From CAYYFX01 sp964471155 (lineage in GTDB: Bacteria > ARS69), in NCBI GenBank assembly GCA_964471155.1, contig CAYYFX010000005.1, positions 1 to 64,000 on the forward strand: a stretch of 64,000 bases of DNA, read 5' to 3'. Positions 18,600 to 25,324 of the stretch are shown here, one piece after another. Under the pieces are notes generated by a model. That model ran no database searches and was not told the DNA's origin. It saw only the letters and a program-made list of their open reading frames with translations. The position numbers and the translations under genes were made by a program. The stretch's first letter is position 1. Every line of letters begins with the position of its first letter.

Positions 18600-18704
18600 G
18601 GCGCCCGCCCCGACGACCAGATAGTCCGTTTCGAGGGATCGACTCGCTTCGATGTCAGGCCTCGCGCCCGCGGCGCGCGCGGGGTTGCCGGGAACGGGAC
18701 GCGC

Positions 18705-18733
18705 AGTCTAGGGGCCACCCCGGACCGGTGCAA
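18705..18733 (-). promoter_or_regulatory. Sigma-70-like promoter A for the oxidoreductase gene
   Basis: Reading the minus strand: TTGCAC (18733-18728), 17-base spacer, TAGACT (18710-18705). The flanks match promoter B at 22743-22771 over about 90 bases, including an upstream GGGAACGT element and a downstream CCCGGCAAC leader. Transcription should start near 18698. Confidence 0.7.
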
Positions 18734-18783
18734 CCGGCCAGGACGGGGCACGTTCCCGCGCGATCGACCGCGGATCGGCCGCC

Positions 18784-19962
18784 TCAGCCGCCGCCGTGCC
18801 GCTCCCGCAGCGCGCGCGCCGCGGCCGCCATGCTCGCGGTCTTCGCGCGCGCCGTGTCGTGGTCGTTCACGCACCGGTCCGCGAAGCACCCGAAGCCGCA
18901 ATCCGGGTTGAGGAACACGCGCTCCGGCGCGAAGTGGCGCAGCGCCTCCTCCACGCGGGCCACGATGCCGTCGGGGCGCTCCACCTCGGCGGTGCGCGGG
19001 TTGACCACGCCCAGCCCGATCTCGAAGTCCGCGAGCCCCGCGCCCACGATCGCGATCTCCCCCGCGCGCGGCGTGGCGTGCTCCAGGACGAACTGGTCCA
19101 CGTGCATCCGCCGGAACGCGGGCACGAGCGGAGCGTAGTCCCCCGTCAGCAGAACGCCCTCGTCCCGGCTCCAGTTGCCGCGGCACACGTGCAGCCCGGT
19201 GCGCGGGAACGACCCGCCGCCGCGCCGCTGCCGCGCCCCGTCCACGATGCGGTTCAGCAGGTCCGCCGCGTACTCCAGCTCCGTACCCGCGTCCCGGCGG
19301 GTCGCCAGCGTGGCTCACATGAAGGTGCGGCGACCGCTCTCCTGAGACATCACGATCTCGGTCAGGACCGGCTCGTCGAACTGGACGAAGTCGCACCCCT
19401 CCTCCGCCAGCTCCACCAGCTCGTCCTGCAGGATACGCACGATGTCCTCGCCCATCGCCGCCTTGTCGGCGTAGGCGCGGCTCGACAGCGGGCCGACCCA
19501 CATCGCGCGCGTGAGCAGGTACGGACCCGGCAGCGTCACCTTCACCGGCTTCGCCGTCAGTTTCCGGACGAACCGAAGATCCTCCACGGCGAGCGGCTCC
19601 CGGCGCGACAGCGGCGCCACGCACGTGGGATTGCGGATGGCGGACGCGGGGACGTCCAGGGTGGCCAGCATCTCCTCGAAGCCGGCCTTGTCCTCCACGG
19701 TGTCCAGCAGCTCCGCCAGCGAGAACAGCCTCGCTCCCGAGAGCTTCTCCGTCACGAACGAGTAGAAGTTGTCCCGGCGCAGCTCGCCATCCACCACGAG
19801 GTCGGCCCCCGCCTCCTCCTGCGCGCGGACGCACCGCTCGACCTCCCGGTCCGCGACGCGCGTGAACTCCTCCCGCGAGATCCGCCCTTGCCGCCGGTCG
19901 CGCAGCGCCCGCAGCAGCTCGGGGGATCTCGGCCAGCTCCCCACCTGGGTCACGTCGAACAT
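18784..19962 (-). CDS. MetE-like methyltransferase, candidate selenoprotein with in-frame TGA
   Basis: Cobalamin-independent methionine synthase II-like protein, 392 codons with one in-frame TGA at 19317-19315 (residue 216). Before it: start MFDVTQVGSWPRS, DLVVDGELRRDNFYSF and FVQFDEPVLTEIV. After it the same frame stays open for 176 codons with the expected zinc ligands: HVC at 258-260, Glu near 294, and NPDCG with Cys355. Recalled homologs read TFMCGAL-like where this reads TFM-TGA-ATL, so the TGA replaces a Cys. A SECIS-like hairpin follows. TGA is used as an ordinary stop by neighbouring genes, so genome-wide recoding is unlikely. Start ATG 19962 has AGAGGAG. It follows the TusA-OsmC gene by 42 bases. 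The alternative is a point-mutated pseudogene or a sequence error. Confidence 0.75.
19278..19309 (-). promoter_or_regulatory. SECIS-like hairpin after the in-frame TGA
   Basis: On the minus-strand RNA, ACCCGC (19302-19297) pairs with GCGGGU (19290-19285) around the hexaloop CGGGAC. A lower GCU/AGC stem closes it across a symmetric 4x4 internal loop. The loop begins 18 nt after the UGA, and its second base is G. Bacterial SECIS elements as I know them have an apical loop about 16-37 nt after UGA, with G in the first two loop bases and an upper stem of at least 4 bp; this fits. Function is inferred. Confidence 0.5.
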
Positions 19963-20004
19963 CGCGCGCTCCTCTCGAGTCCCGATTCCGGGAGTCCAAC
20001 GGGC

Positions 20005-20772
20005 TCACACGATCGCGAGCTTCGTCTCCAATGCCGTCGCCCGGCCCAGCGTCACCGCCACCGGGGACCGCTCCACCGTGCGCTCCCACGCGGCCCGTAC
20101 CGCCGCCTCGTCGTCCATCGTCGTCGCGAAGCACCGCACCTGCACGCGCACGAGCCCCGCGTCCCCCTCCCCGAGCCCCAGGTGCGCCAGCGGGTTCCCG
20201 AGCTGCCCGCGCACGGTCAGCTCCACGTCGTCGACCGCCAGCCCCGCCCGCGCGACCTCCGAGGCGAACCCCGTGGCCAGCGCCGTCCCCAGGGAGCCGA
20301 GCAGCAGCTCCACCGACGACGGATGCCGGTCGGCCTCCTCGAAGCTGGCCGGCTGCCCGGCCACGAACGAGAAGTTCCGGCAGTACGCCGTGCTCTCCAG
20401 GGGCCCGGACGCGCGCACGCGCAGCCGCCACTCGTACGATCGCGCCTTCGCCTTGTCCGCTTCCAGCGCGGCGGCCTCCGCGTGCGCCTTCTCGCCGGCC
20501 CCGCGACGCACGAAGTAGCGGGTGGTCCCGGGCGGGTGCCCGGGACCGACCCCTTCGAGCGCGCCGAGGTACTCGTGCCCGACCATCCGGCACCAGGGCG
20601 GGAGATCCCCGCCCACGGTCGGCTCGCGGGAGCGCATCTCCAGGACCCCGCCCTCGGGAACCTGCAGCATGTTCTCCCGGATCAGGAGCACGAGCCCGGA
20701 TCCGCAGTCCAGGTCCCCGCCGTCGAACACCCGGTCCACCGGCAGCGCGGCGAGGTCGTCGTTCCCGGCCAC
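20005..20772 (-). CDS. TusA-like / OsmC-like fusion protein
   Basis: 255 residues. Residues about 10-80 are a TusA-like sulfur-carrier domain with Cys23 in a DCGSGL context (CG instead of the usual CPxP) and Cys61 in PPWCRMVGHE. A charged linker follows, then an OsmC-like domain from about residue 110 (YCRNFSF, RHPSSVELLLGSLGTALATGF). OsmC enzymes normally have Cys where this has GSLGTAL, so the peroxidatic Cys appears missing there. GTG 20772 starts one base after the DsrE stop. The unit suggests sulfur or selenium transfer to the downstream MetE-like protein. The catalytic role of the OsmC part is doubtful. Confidence 0.75.
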   Translation of the reverse strand: MAGNDDLAALPVDRVFDGGDLDCGSGLVLLIRENMLQVPEGGVLEMRSREPTVGGDLPPWCRMVGHEYLGALEGVGPGHPPGTTRYFVRRGAGEKAHAEAAALEADKAKARSYEWRLRVRASGPLESTAYCRNFSFVAGQPASFEEADRHPSSVELLLGSLGTALATGFASEVARAGLAVDDVELTVRGQLGNPLAHLGLGEGDAGLVRVQVRCFATTMDDEAAVRAAWERTVERSPVAVTLGRATALETKLAIV

Positions 20773-20773
20773 G

Positions 20774-21139
20774 TCAGTACGACACGCAGGGCGCCCCGTC
20801 CGAGAGGAACTCCACCAGCGCCGCGCCCCCCGCCGGCGTGGCCCCCTCGATCAGGTCGCTCGCCTCCAGCCCGCGCTTCTTCAGGCACGGCGTGCACGCC
20901 AGGATCGTCCCGCCGCCCGCGACGAACTTGTCCACCAGCTCCTTCAGCGGCGCGAACGGCGCCCCGGCGTTGATCTTCCCGTACTCGGTCCGCGCGGCCG
21001 CGTACACGCCGTCGGCCGACAGGAAGACCATGGTCTCCTTCTCGCTGCCGAGCGCCGCGTTCGCGACCACGAACCCGACCGTGGCTTTGTCCTCGTCCGA
21101 CTTGCTCTGGGTGATCGAGACGCACAGACGGTTGCTCAT
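20774..21139 (-). CDS. DsrE-family sulfur-relay protein
   Basis: 121 residues: Rossmann-like DsrE fold with ATVGFVVANAALGSEKETMVFLS in the early strands and helices, and a conserved GGGTILACTPCLKKRG segment bearing Cys82 and Cys85 (CTPC), the likely sulfur-carrying site. DsrE-type proteins pass persulfide sulfur with TusA partners. ATG 21139 overlaps the TGA of the preceding TusA-like gene (ATGA) and its stop lies one base before the TusA-OsmC gene, so the three are coupled in one transcript. Confidence 0.85.
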   Translation of the reverse strand: MSNRLCVSITQSKSDEDKATVGFVVANAALGSEKETMVFLSADGVYAAARTEYGKINAGAPFAPLKELVDKFVAGGGTILACTPCLKKRGLEASDLIEGATPAGGAALVEFLSDGAPCVSY

Positions 21140-21435
21140 CGCACGCGTTCCTTTCCGTGGTCCTCCCGGACCACTGCGAGGTAGTACGGAGGGGCGGCCG
21201 CGACGCAGCGGTGCCCGGTGACCCGGCACCAGGCCGGGATCTCCACGGGCGCCCCCTCGTCCTTCGCGAGGATCGCGACGCGGGTCCCGGCCGGCAGCGG
21301 CCGGAAGAAGGCGCGGAGATCGAGGAGCAGCTCGCCGCATCCCGTTTCCCCGCCGTCGAAGCGCCGGTCGGCACGCCAGTCCGCCGGGAGCGCGTCCCAG
21401 GGGTCTTCCCGCGTGCCGGTCCGCCGCTCCGCCAT
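21136..21435 (-). CDS. TusA-like sulfur-carrier protein
   Basis: 99 residues. Core reads GGETGCGELLLDLRAFFRPL (Cys33) then PAWCRVTGHRC (Cys70, Cys77), the pattern of the CGELL branch of the TusA/SirA family rather than the classical CPxP. The role inferred is persulfide carriage with the overlapping DsrE protein. ATG 21435 is one base after the outer-membrane protein stop; an earlier ATG at 21453 would overlap that gene. The N-terminal 25 residues are polar and not conserved-looking. Confidence 0.8.
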   Translation of the reverse strand: MAERRTGTREDPWDALPADWRADRRFDGGETGCGELLLDLRAFFRPLPAGTRVAILAKDEGAPVEIPAWCRVTGHRCVAAAPPYYLAVVREDHGKERVR

Positions 21436-21436
21436 G

Positions 21437-22459
21437 TCAGAGCGAAAACCCATCGTAGGTGGCGCCGATCATCAGCGCCCACTCCTGGACGTTGCCGCCG
21501 TTCCGCTGCACGTCGCGGTACAACGTGAGCGGCACGTCCACGGACAACGTCACGGGCGTCGCCGGCGCGTACGACAGCCCCGGCCCCGCCGCGAGGATCA
21601 CGCCGGCCCGGCGGAACCCGTCCGACTCGCCGAACAGGTCGTCGAAGGGGATCCACGCGAGATCCACGTTCGCGCGCGCGGTGAGACGGCTCAACGCGCC
21701 GAGGCCCGTGCTCAGCGGCGTGGCGAGGCTCAGGCGGCCCGTCACCTGGTCGGCGTCCGAGTTCTTCTCCCAACCGCTCCCCGTGAGCTGGTTGCGGAAG
21801 TTCTCCACCGTCGTGTTGGCCGGCGCGAAGATGTAGCGCGTGGAGAACGCGAAGCCCCAGCGCGTGCCGAAGGGCCGGCTGCCGCCGACCTCCACGATGC
21901 CGGCGAGGTTCCCCGTGCCGGCCTGCGCGGCCAGGTCCTGCGTCACCTCGCTGCCGTTCTGCGCGCGGAACGTCTCGTCCGACGAGCCGGTCGGCAGGCG
22001 AACGCCGGCGCCCACGCGCAGGCTCATGCCGTAGGGATCGCTCCTCAGCCACCGGCTGCCGACGACGCGGACGTCGCCGAGGCCGCTGGCCTCCATCGTC
22101 CCCTTCACGCCGCCGAACTCGCGGGCCTGCTCCGTGTGCACGATCGGGATCTCGACCGCGAACGAGAGCGCGTGCGCCGCGTCGTACACGAGGCTGAACG
22201 TGTTGTCGAAGCCCATCGTGGACGGCGCCACCGTCTCCTCGGTCTGCCCGGGGCCGTCCTGCCGCTCGGTGCCGACGTAGTAGTGGTCCGTGTCCGAGTA
22301 GATCAGCGAGTACCCGATGCGCAGGGTGCCCGGCCGGTGCGACAGGAACTGCTCCCCCACGGGGAGCGAGATGGGCACGCAGCCGCAGCCGCCGGCATTC
22401 GACGGCGCCGGCACGAACCCCGCGGGGAGCGCGAGGAGCAGGACCGCGAACTTCTTCAT
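21437..22459 (-). CDS. Outer-membrane beta-barrel protein, first gene of sulfur-relay unit
   Basis: 340 residues. Signal peptide (MKKFAVLLLALPAGFVPAPS) followed by a GGCGC motif. Then regularly spaced amphipathic strands with alternating Tyr/Val/Gly (LRIGYSLIYSDTDHYYVG, GDVRVVGSRWL, WGFAFSTRYIF), ending in aromatic YDGFSL, typical of outer-membrane porin-like channels. ATG 22459 is used because the signal peptide begins there; the upstream in-frame ATG at 22513 lacks protein character. Transcribed from promoter B with a leader of about 275 bases. May admit a sulfur- or selenium-containing solute; that is inference from context only. Confidence 0.75.
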   Translation of the reverse strand: MKKFAVLLLALPAGFVPAPSNAGGCGCVPISLPVGEQFLSHRPGTLRIGYSLIYSDTDHYYVGTERQDGPGQTEETVAPSTMGFDNTFSLVYDAAHALSFAVEIPIVHTEQAREFGGVKGTMEASGLGDVRVVGSRWLRSDPYGMSLRVGAGVRLPTGSSDETFRAQNGSEVTQDLAAQAGTGNLAGIVEVGGSRPFGTRWGFAFSTRYIFAPANTTVENFRNQLTGSGWEKNSDADQVTGRLSLATPLSTGLGALSRLTARANVDLAWIPFDDLFGESDGFRRAGVILAAGPGLSYAPATPVTLSVDVPLTLYRDVQRNGGNVQEWALMIGATYDGFSL

Positions 22460-22593
22460 GGAAGGTCCCTTTCCTTGGACTCGTGAATGACGATCAATCG
22501 ACCGATCGATCACAAGCGGCAGGGACCACGGCGCGGAACCGGCGGGTGGAGCGGTCGGATCAGTGCCGGTTCACGCGAAATCGACGCAGGCAA

Positions 22594-22614
22594 CCTGCCG
22601 CAGGATGCGACAGG
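22594..22614 (-). promoter_or_regulatory. Leader hairpin downstream of candidate leader peptide
   Basis: Nine base pairs (CCTGTCGCA with TGCGGCAGG, one T-G pair) around a three-base loop, beginning two bases after the stop of the candidate leader peptide and about 135 bases before the outer-membrane protein start. No T-run follows. Placement suggests attenuation or mRNA processing; unproven. Confidence 0.4.
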
Positions 22615-22616
22615 CC

Positions 22617-22667
22617 TCAGGTGAAGGGCAGGCGCACCCGCACGGGGCCGCGCAGCAGACGCTTCAA
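22617..22667 (-). CDS. Candidate leader peptide, 16 residues
   Basis: TTG 22667 with GAGGTG six bases upstream starts MKRLLRGPVRVRLPFT and stops at TGA 22619-22617. A GTG at 22676 would give 19 residues. Arg-rich, no Met or Cys run. It lies between promoter B and the first gene of the sulfur-relay unit and is directly followed by a hairpin. Too short to be sure by composition. Confidence 0.35.
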   Translation of the reverse strand: MKRLLRGPVRVRLPFT

Positions 22668-22742
22668 CGTCGACACCTCGAGAGGACTTGCCCGGCCGGC
22701 GCGCCCGTGACGCGCCCGGGAGTTGCCGGGGACGACACGAGC

Positions 22743-22771
22743 AGTCTAGCGGCCGCCCGGAACCGGTGCAA
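22743..22771 (-). promoter_or_regulatory. Sigma-70-like promoter B for the sulfur-relay unit
   Basis: Minus strand: TTGCAC (22771-22766), 17-base spacer, TAGACT (22748-22743), same hexamers and spacing as promoter A at 18705-18733, with extensive matching flanks. Transcription should start near 22736. Confidence 0.7.
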
Positions 22772-22800
22772 CCCGGCCGGACGTGGTACGTTCCCGGCCG

Positions 22801-23589
22801 ATGCCATCCGCACGCCCCGATATCCTCGTCCCGGTCCTGGCCGGGACGCTGGCCGCGCTGATCGCCGTCCCCTCGAGCGCGGCGCCGGCGCGGGACGCCG
22901 TCCGCGTGTTCGCCGCGGCGAGCCTGACCGAGGTCGTGGAGCGCCTCGCCGAGGCGTTCGACGACGGTCCCGTCGCCACCGCCTTCGGCAGCTCCAGCGC
23001 GCTGGCCCGGCAGATCCGCGACGGCGCCCCGGCCGACGTCTTCCTGTCCGCCAGCCCGGAGTGGATCGAGTACCTGCGCGAGGCGGATGCGCTCGACGGC
23101 GAGGCCATCGTGCTGGCCCACAACCGCCTCGTCTGCATCGCGCCGCGCGGATCCTCCCTGGCCGGCCGCGGCATCCGCGACTCCGCGACCCTGCTGGGCG
23201 CGCTCACGGAGGACGAGCGGATCGCCGTGGCGGACGAGGGCGTCCCCGCCGGCGAGTACGCCCGGCACGCCCTGGCCCACGTCGACCTCCTCGACGAGTT
23301 CACCCCTCGACTCGTGGGGCAGCCGGACGTGCGCGCCGTTCTCGCGGCGGTGGAGCGCGGCGAACTGGAGGCCGGCTTCGTGTACTCCACCGACGCACGC
23401 GTGGCGGACGTGGACGTGCTCTTCGCGTTCGACCCCGCCTCGCACCCGCCGATCGAGTACCGGGCCGCGGTGATCCGCGGCGCGCCGCACCGGGACGCCG
23501 CCCGCCGTTTCCTGGCGTTCCTCCGCGCGGACGCCGCCCGGGACATCCTCTCCGCCGCGGGCTTCGCCGTGCCCGGGAACTCCGAGTGA
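22801..23589 (+). CDS. modA: Molybdate ABC transporter substrate-binding protein
   Basis: 262 residues: signal peptide to about residue 30, then VRVFAAASLTEVVERLAEAF, the ModA opening, FGSSSALARQIRDGAPADVFLSA (oxyanion-binding Ser and strand motifs) and AGFVYSTDA. Binds molybdate or tungstate in the periplasm and delivers it to ModBC. ATG 22801 directly follows the divergent control region. The stop overlaps the modB start as GTGA. Full ModA length. Confidence 0.93.
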   Translation: MPSARPDILVPVLAGTLAALIAVPSSAAPARDAVRVFAAASLTEVVERLAEAFDDGPVATAFGSSSALARQIRDGAPADVFLSASPEWIEYLREADALDGEAIVLAHNRLVCIAPRGSSLAGRGIRDSATLLGALTEDERIAVADEGVPAGEYARHALAHVDLLDEFTPRLVGQPDVRAVLAAVERGELEAGFVYSTDARVADVDVLFAFDPASHPPIEYRAAVIRGAPHRDAARRFLAFLRADAARDILSAAGFAVPGNSE

Positions 23590-24260
23590 GCGACGCCGAG
23601 CGCGAGATCATCCTCCTGTCCGTGCGCGTGGCCGCGCTCGCGGTCGGCGTCAGCCTCGTGCCCGGGGTCCTCGCGGGGTGGCTCCTCGCCCGCTGGCGGC
23701 ACCCCCTGCGCGCGGCCGCGCAGGGCTTCGTGATGCTGCCGCTGGTCCTGCCGCCGGTGGTCACGGGGTATCTGCTGCTCCTCCTGCTCGGGCGGAGCCG
23801 CCCGCTCGGGCAGGCGTGGCACGCGCTGACCGGCGGACACATCGCCTACACGACCGGCGCCTGCGTCATCGCCGCGGCGGTCGTGGGGTTCCCGCTCCTC
23901 GTCGAGGCGATCCGGCTGTCCATGCACGCCGTCGACCCGCGGCTCGAGCAGGTGTCGCGCAGCCTGGGCCGCGGGCGGATCGACACCTTCCTCCGCGTGA
24001 CGCTCCCGCTGGCCATGCCCGGCGTCCTCGCGGGCGCGGTGCTCTCGTTCGCGCGCGCGCTCGGCGAGTTCGGCGCCACGATCGTCCTCGCCGGCAACAT
24101 CGCCGGCGAGACGCGCACGATCCCGGTGGCCGTGTACACGCTCCTGAACGTGCGCGACGGCGAGGCCGCGGCCGTTCGCCTCGTCGCGGTGAGCGTGGCG
24201 CTGGCATTCGGCGCGCTGCTCGGCTCCTTCCATCTCGCGTCCCGGCCACGGCGGCCATGA
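23586..24260 (+). CDS. modB: Molybdate ABC transporter permease
   Basis: 224 residues, about five to six membrane helices, with the permease EAA motif (EQVSRSLGRGRIDTFLRVTL) and the ModB ending ARALGEFGATIVLAGNIAGE. GTG 23586 overlaps the modA stop; the ATGA overlap with modC couples all three genes. Transports molybdate/tungstate through the inner membrane. Confidence 0.93.
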   Translation: MSDAEREIILLSVRVAALAVGVSLVPGVLAGWLLARWRHPLRAAAQGFVMLPLVLPPVVTGYLLLLLLGRSRPLGQAWHALTGGHIAYTTGACVIAAAVVGFPLLVEAIRLSMHAVDPRLEQVSRSLGRGRIDTFLRVTLPLAMPGVLAGAVLSFARALGEFGATIVLAGNIAGETRTIPVAVYTLLNVRDGEAAAVRLVAVSVALAFGALLGSFHLASRPRRP

Positions 24261-25315
24261 TGCTCGACCTGCGCATCGCGCAGCGCTTCCGCACATTCGC
24301 CCTGGACGTCTCCCTGGCGTCCGACGGGCCGGTGCTCGGCGTCTTCGGCCCGTCCGGCAGTGGGAAGACCACGCTGCTGCACGCGGTGGCGGGGCTGACG
24401 CGACCGGCCGGCGCCCGCGTCGTCACCGGCGGCGACGATCTCGCGCCGCTGCCGCCCGAGCGCCGCGGCACCGCGCTGGTCACGCAGGACGCGCTTCTCT
24501 TCCCGAACCGCACCGTGCGCGGGAACCTCGCGTACGCGCCCGGCGCGGCGGCGCGCCTGGAGTCCGACGCCGGCCGGCGCGTCCTGGAGGTGCTGCGCCT
24601 CGGGCCGCTCCTCGAGCGCGGCACCGCCGCGCTCTCCGGCGGCGAACGCCAGCGCGTCGCGCTCGGGCGCGCGCTCCTGGCCGCGCCGCGCCTCCTGCTC
24701 CTCGACGAGCCCACGAGCGCCCTGGACGCGGAGCTGTCGCGCGACGTCCTCGCGCTGCTCCGGTCGGTGAAGCGGGAGCTGCGCGTGCCCATGATCTTCG
24801 TGACGCACCGCGCGGCCGAGCTCGTGGCCTTCGCCGACGACTGCGCGGTGCTGGACGCGGGCCGCGTGGTCGCGCAGGGACCGCCGATCGAGGTGCTGAA
24901 ACGCCCGCGCACGCTCGGCGTCGCCGCGCTCGTGGGCGTGGACAACCTGCTGCGCCTTCCGGTCCTGGGCCACGACGAGGCCGGCGGCGTCACCCTGCTC
25001 GACCTCGGCGACGGCCTCGCCCTCGCCGCGCCCTGGTGCGACGCCCCCGAAGGCTCGCCCGTGGACCTGGGCGTCTACGCGGACGAGATCCTCCTCGCGC
25101 GCGACGCCCCCGCCGGACTCTCCGCGCGCAACGTGCTCCCCGGCGCGGTGCGCGCGCTGGATGCCGTGGGTCGCGAGGTGCTGGTGACCGTGGCGGTCGG
25201 CGGCGTCGCGTTGCGGGTGCGCATCACGCCGTCCGCCGCGCGGGATCTGGATCTCTCCGAAGGCACGCCCGTGGCCGCGATCGTCAAGACCGCGTCCATC
25301 CACCTCCTCCGCTGA
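24257..25315 (+). CDS. modC: Molybdate ABC transporter ATP-binding protein with TOBE domain
   Basis: 352 residues. Walker A GPSGSGKTT at 31-39, signature LSGGERQRVALGRALL, Walker B LLLLDEPTSALD, and an H-loop VTHRAAEL. The last 80 residues form a molybdate-binding TOBE/Mop-like domain (NVLPGAVRALD...VRITPSAARDLDLSEGTPVAAIVK). Two ATGs (24257, 24260) are both possible starts. Energises ModB. The stop is ten bases from the convergent glycosyltransferase gene. Confidence 0.93.
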   Translation: MMLDLRIAQRFRTFALDVSLASDGPVLGVFGPSGSGKTTLLHAVAGLTRPAGARVVTGGDDLAPLPPERRGTALVTQDALLFPNRTVRGNLAYAPGAAARLESDAGRRVLEVLRLGPLLERGTAALSGGERQRVALGRALLAAPRLLLLDEPTSALDAELSRDVLALLRSVKRELRVPMIFVTHRAAELVAFADDCAVLDAGRVVAQGPPIEVLKRPRTLGVAALVGVDNLLRLPVLGHDEAGGVTLLDLGDGLALAAPWCDAPEGSPVDLGVYADEILLARDAPAGLSARNVLPGAVRALDAVGREVLVTVAVGGVALRVRITPSAARDLDLSEGTPVAAIVKTASIHLLR

Positions 25316-25324
25316 CCCCCGGGC

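Larger units (their letters stand above)
22460..22800. other. Divergent regulatory region between sulfur-relay unit and modABC
   Basis: 341 bases. On the minus strand it holds promoter B (22771-22743), a long leader with a candidate leader peptide (22667-22617), a hairpin (22614-22594) and a GATCGATCGG-rich stretch near 22494-22512. On the plus strand the modA start follows directly at 22801; TACGTT at 22787-22792 is a possible -10 box for a nearly leaderless modA transcript, without a good -35. Confidence 0.5.

Noticed and set aside
18653..18733. SAM-type riboswitch in the CCCGGCAAC leader of promoters A and B
   Set aside because: Only the short GGCAAC piece resembles the SAM-I core. The other core parts (GACUGGCCC, closing stem) are absent and the leader is too short.
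18784..19315. Two separate genes instead of one TGA-containing gene
   Set aside because: Same frame, no ribosome-binding site or start near the TGA, and the downstream part alone would lack the barrel's first half.
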